From positions 1-22,979 of the forward strand of contig JAFGIT010000205.1 in the NCBI GenBank assembly GCA_016929465.1: 22,979 nt of DNA, read 5' to 3'. Position numbers and translations under genes: made by a program. The DNA comes from JAFGIT01 sp016929465 [NCBI: Candidatus Coatesbacteria bacterium] (GTDB lineage Bacteria > B130-G9). Positions 22,902-22,979 of the stretch are shown piece by piece. The notes beneath the pieces are model-generated. The model was given only the letters and a program-made list of their open reading frames with translations. It was not told where the DNA came from and ran no database searches. The number at the start of each line of letters is the position of its first letter. Position 1 is the first letter of the stretch.

Positions 22902-22979
22902 CTTTCCTAGTTATTGATTTGATGGATTTTCATTGAGGCTGTTATAGGTGGATTTGGATTTGGTGGGTGTATTACCTAT

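Overview
The window is a stretch of Gram-negative bacterial chromosome. The clues are a Tat signal peptide, an outer-membrane beta-barrel, a multiheme c-type cytochrome and ordinary housekeeping genes (tilS, tmk). By eye the GC content is in the mid-50s. An anaerobic or redox-versatile lifestyle fits three genes: an HgdC/BcrA-type double activase, a 13-heme cytochrome paired with a porin-like barrel, and a glycyl-radical-activase-like radical SAM protein. I cannot name the organism. An uncultured environmental lineage is an inference only.

Layout. Positions 1-549 are non-coding: a G-run heptamer array and its inverted copy bracket about 350 bases that hold two compact hairpins. Next come amrS (a Tat-tagged radical SAM protein) and an overlapping GAF-SpoIIE/PP2C phosphatase gene, both on +. 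Convergent to them, on the minus strand, are an FHA-GAF-class III cyclase and a BFN-domain (DUF151) protein, apparently one operon with its own promoter. Further minus-strand genes encode a 13-heme cytochrome and, translationally coupled upstream of it, an outer-membrane beta-barrel; together they look like a transmembrane electron conduit. From 8.67 kb on + lies an AlbA_2/HATPase_c_4 regulator-like gene interrupted by an in-frame TAA, with a TPR-like C-terminal tail. tilS (+) and tmk (-) follow tail to tail, with stop codons that overlap in a shared CTAG. A small nitroreductase comes next. A very large fused acyl-CoA dehydratase activase then overlaps by one base a polytopic membrane protein of GT-C type with a beta-sandwich-like tail. 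The window ends with a secreted right-handed beta-helix protein, a purine-rich array and a 22-codon remnant of a four-helix-bundle (23S rRNA IVP family) gene.

How the genes work together. Two signalling pieces face each other: a PP2C-type phosphatase with a sensory GAF domain, and a GAF/FHA-gated nucleotide cyclase. The cytochrome and barrel are a plausible periplasm-to-outside electron route. The activase would supply ATP-driven low-potential electrons to a 2-hydroxyacyl-CoA dehydratase-like or double-cubane partner, and no separate partner is visible here. Five candidate promoters share an exact TTGACA box, a 17-base spacer and a 4-of-6 -10 box, which suggests a conventional housekeeping sigma factor. 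No tRNA, rRNA, CRISPR array, transposase gene or phage gene was recognised. I found no complete novel system. The best leads are the Tat-tagged radical SAM protein coupled to a phosphatase, the split AlbA_2/HATPase/TPR gene, the cytochrome-barrel pair, and the array-bracketed segment at the left edge.
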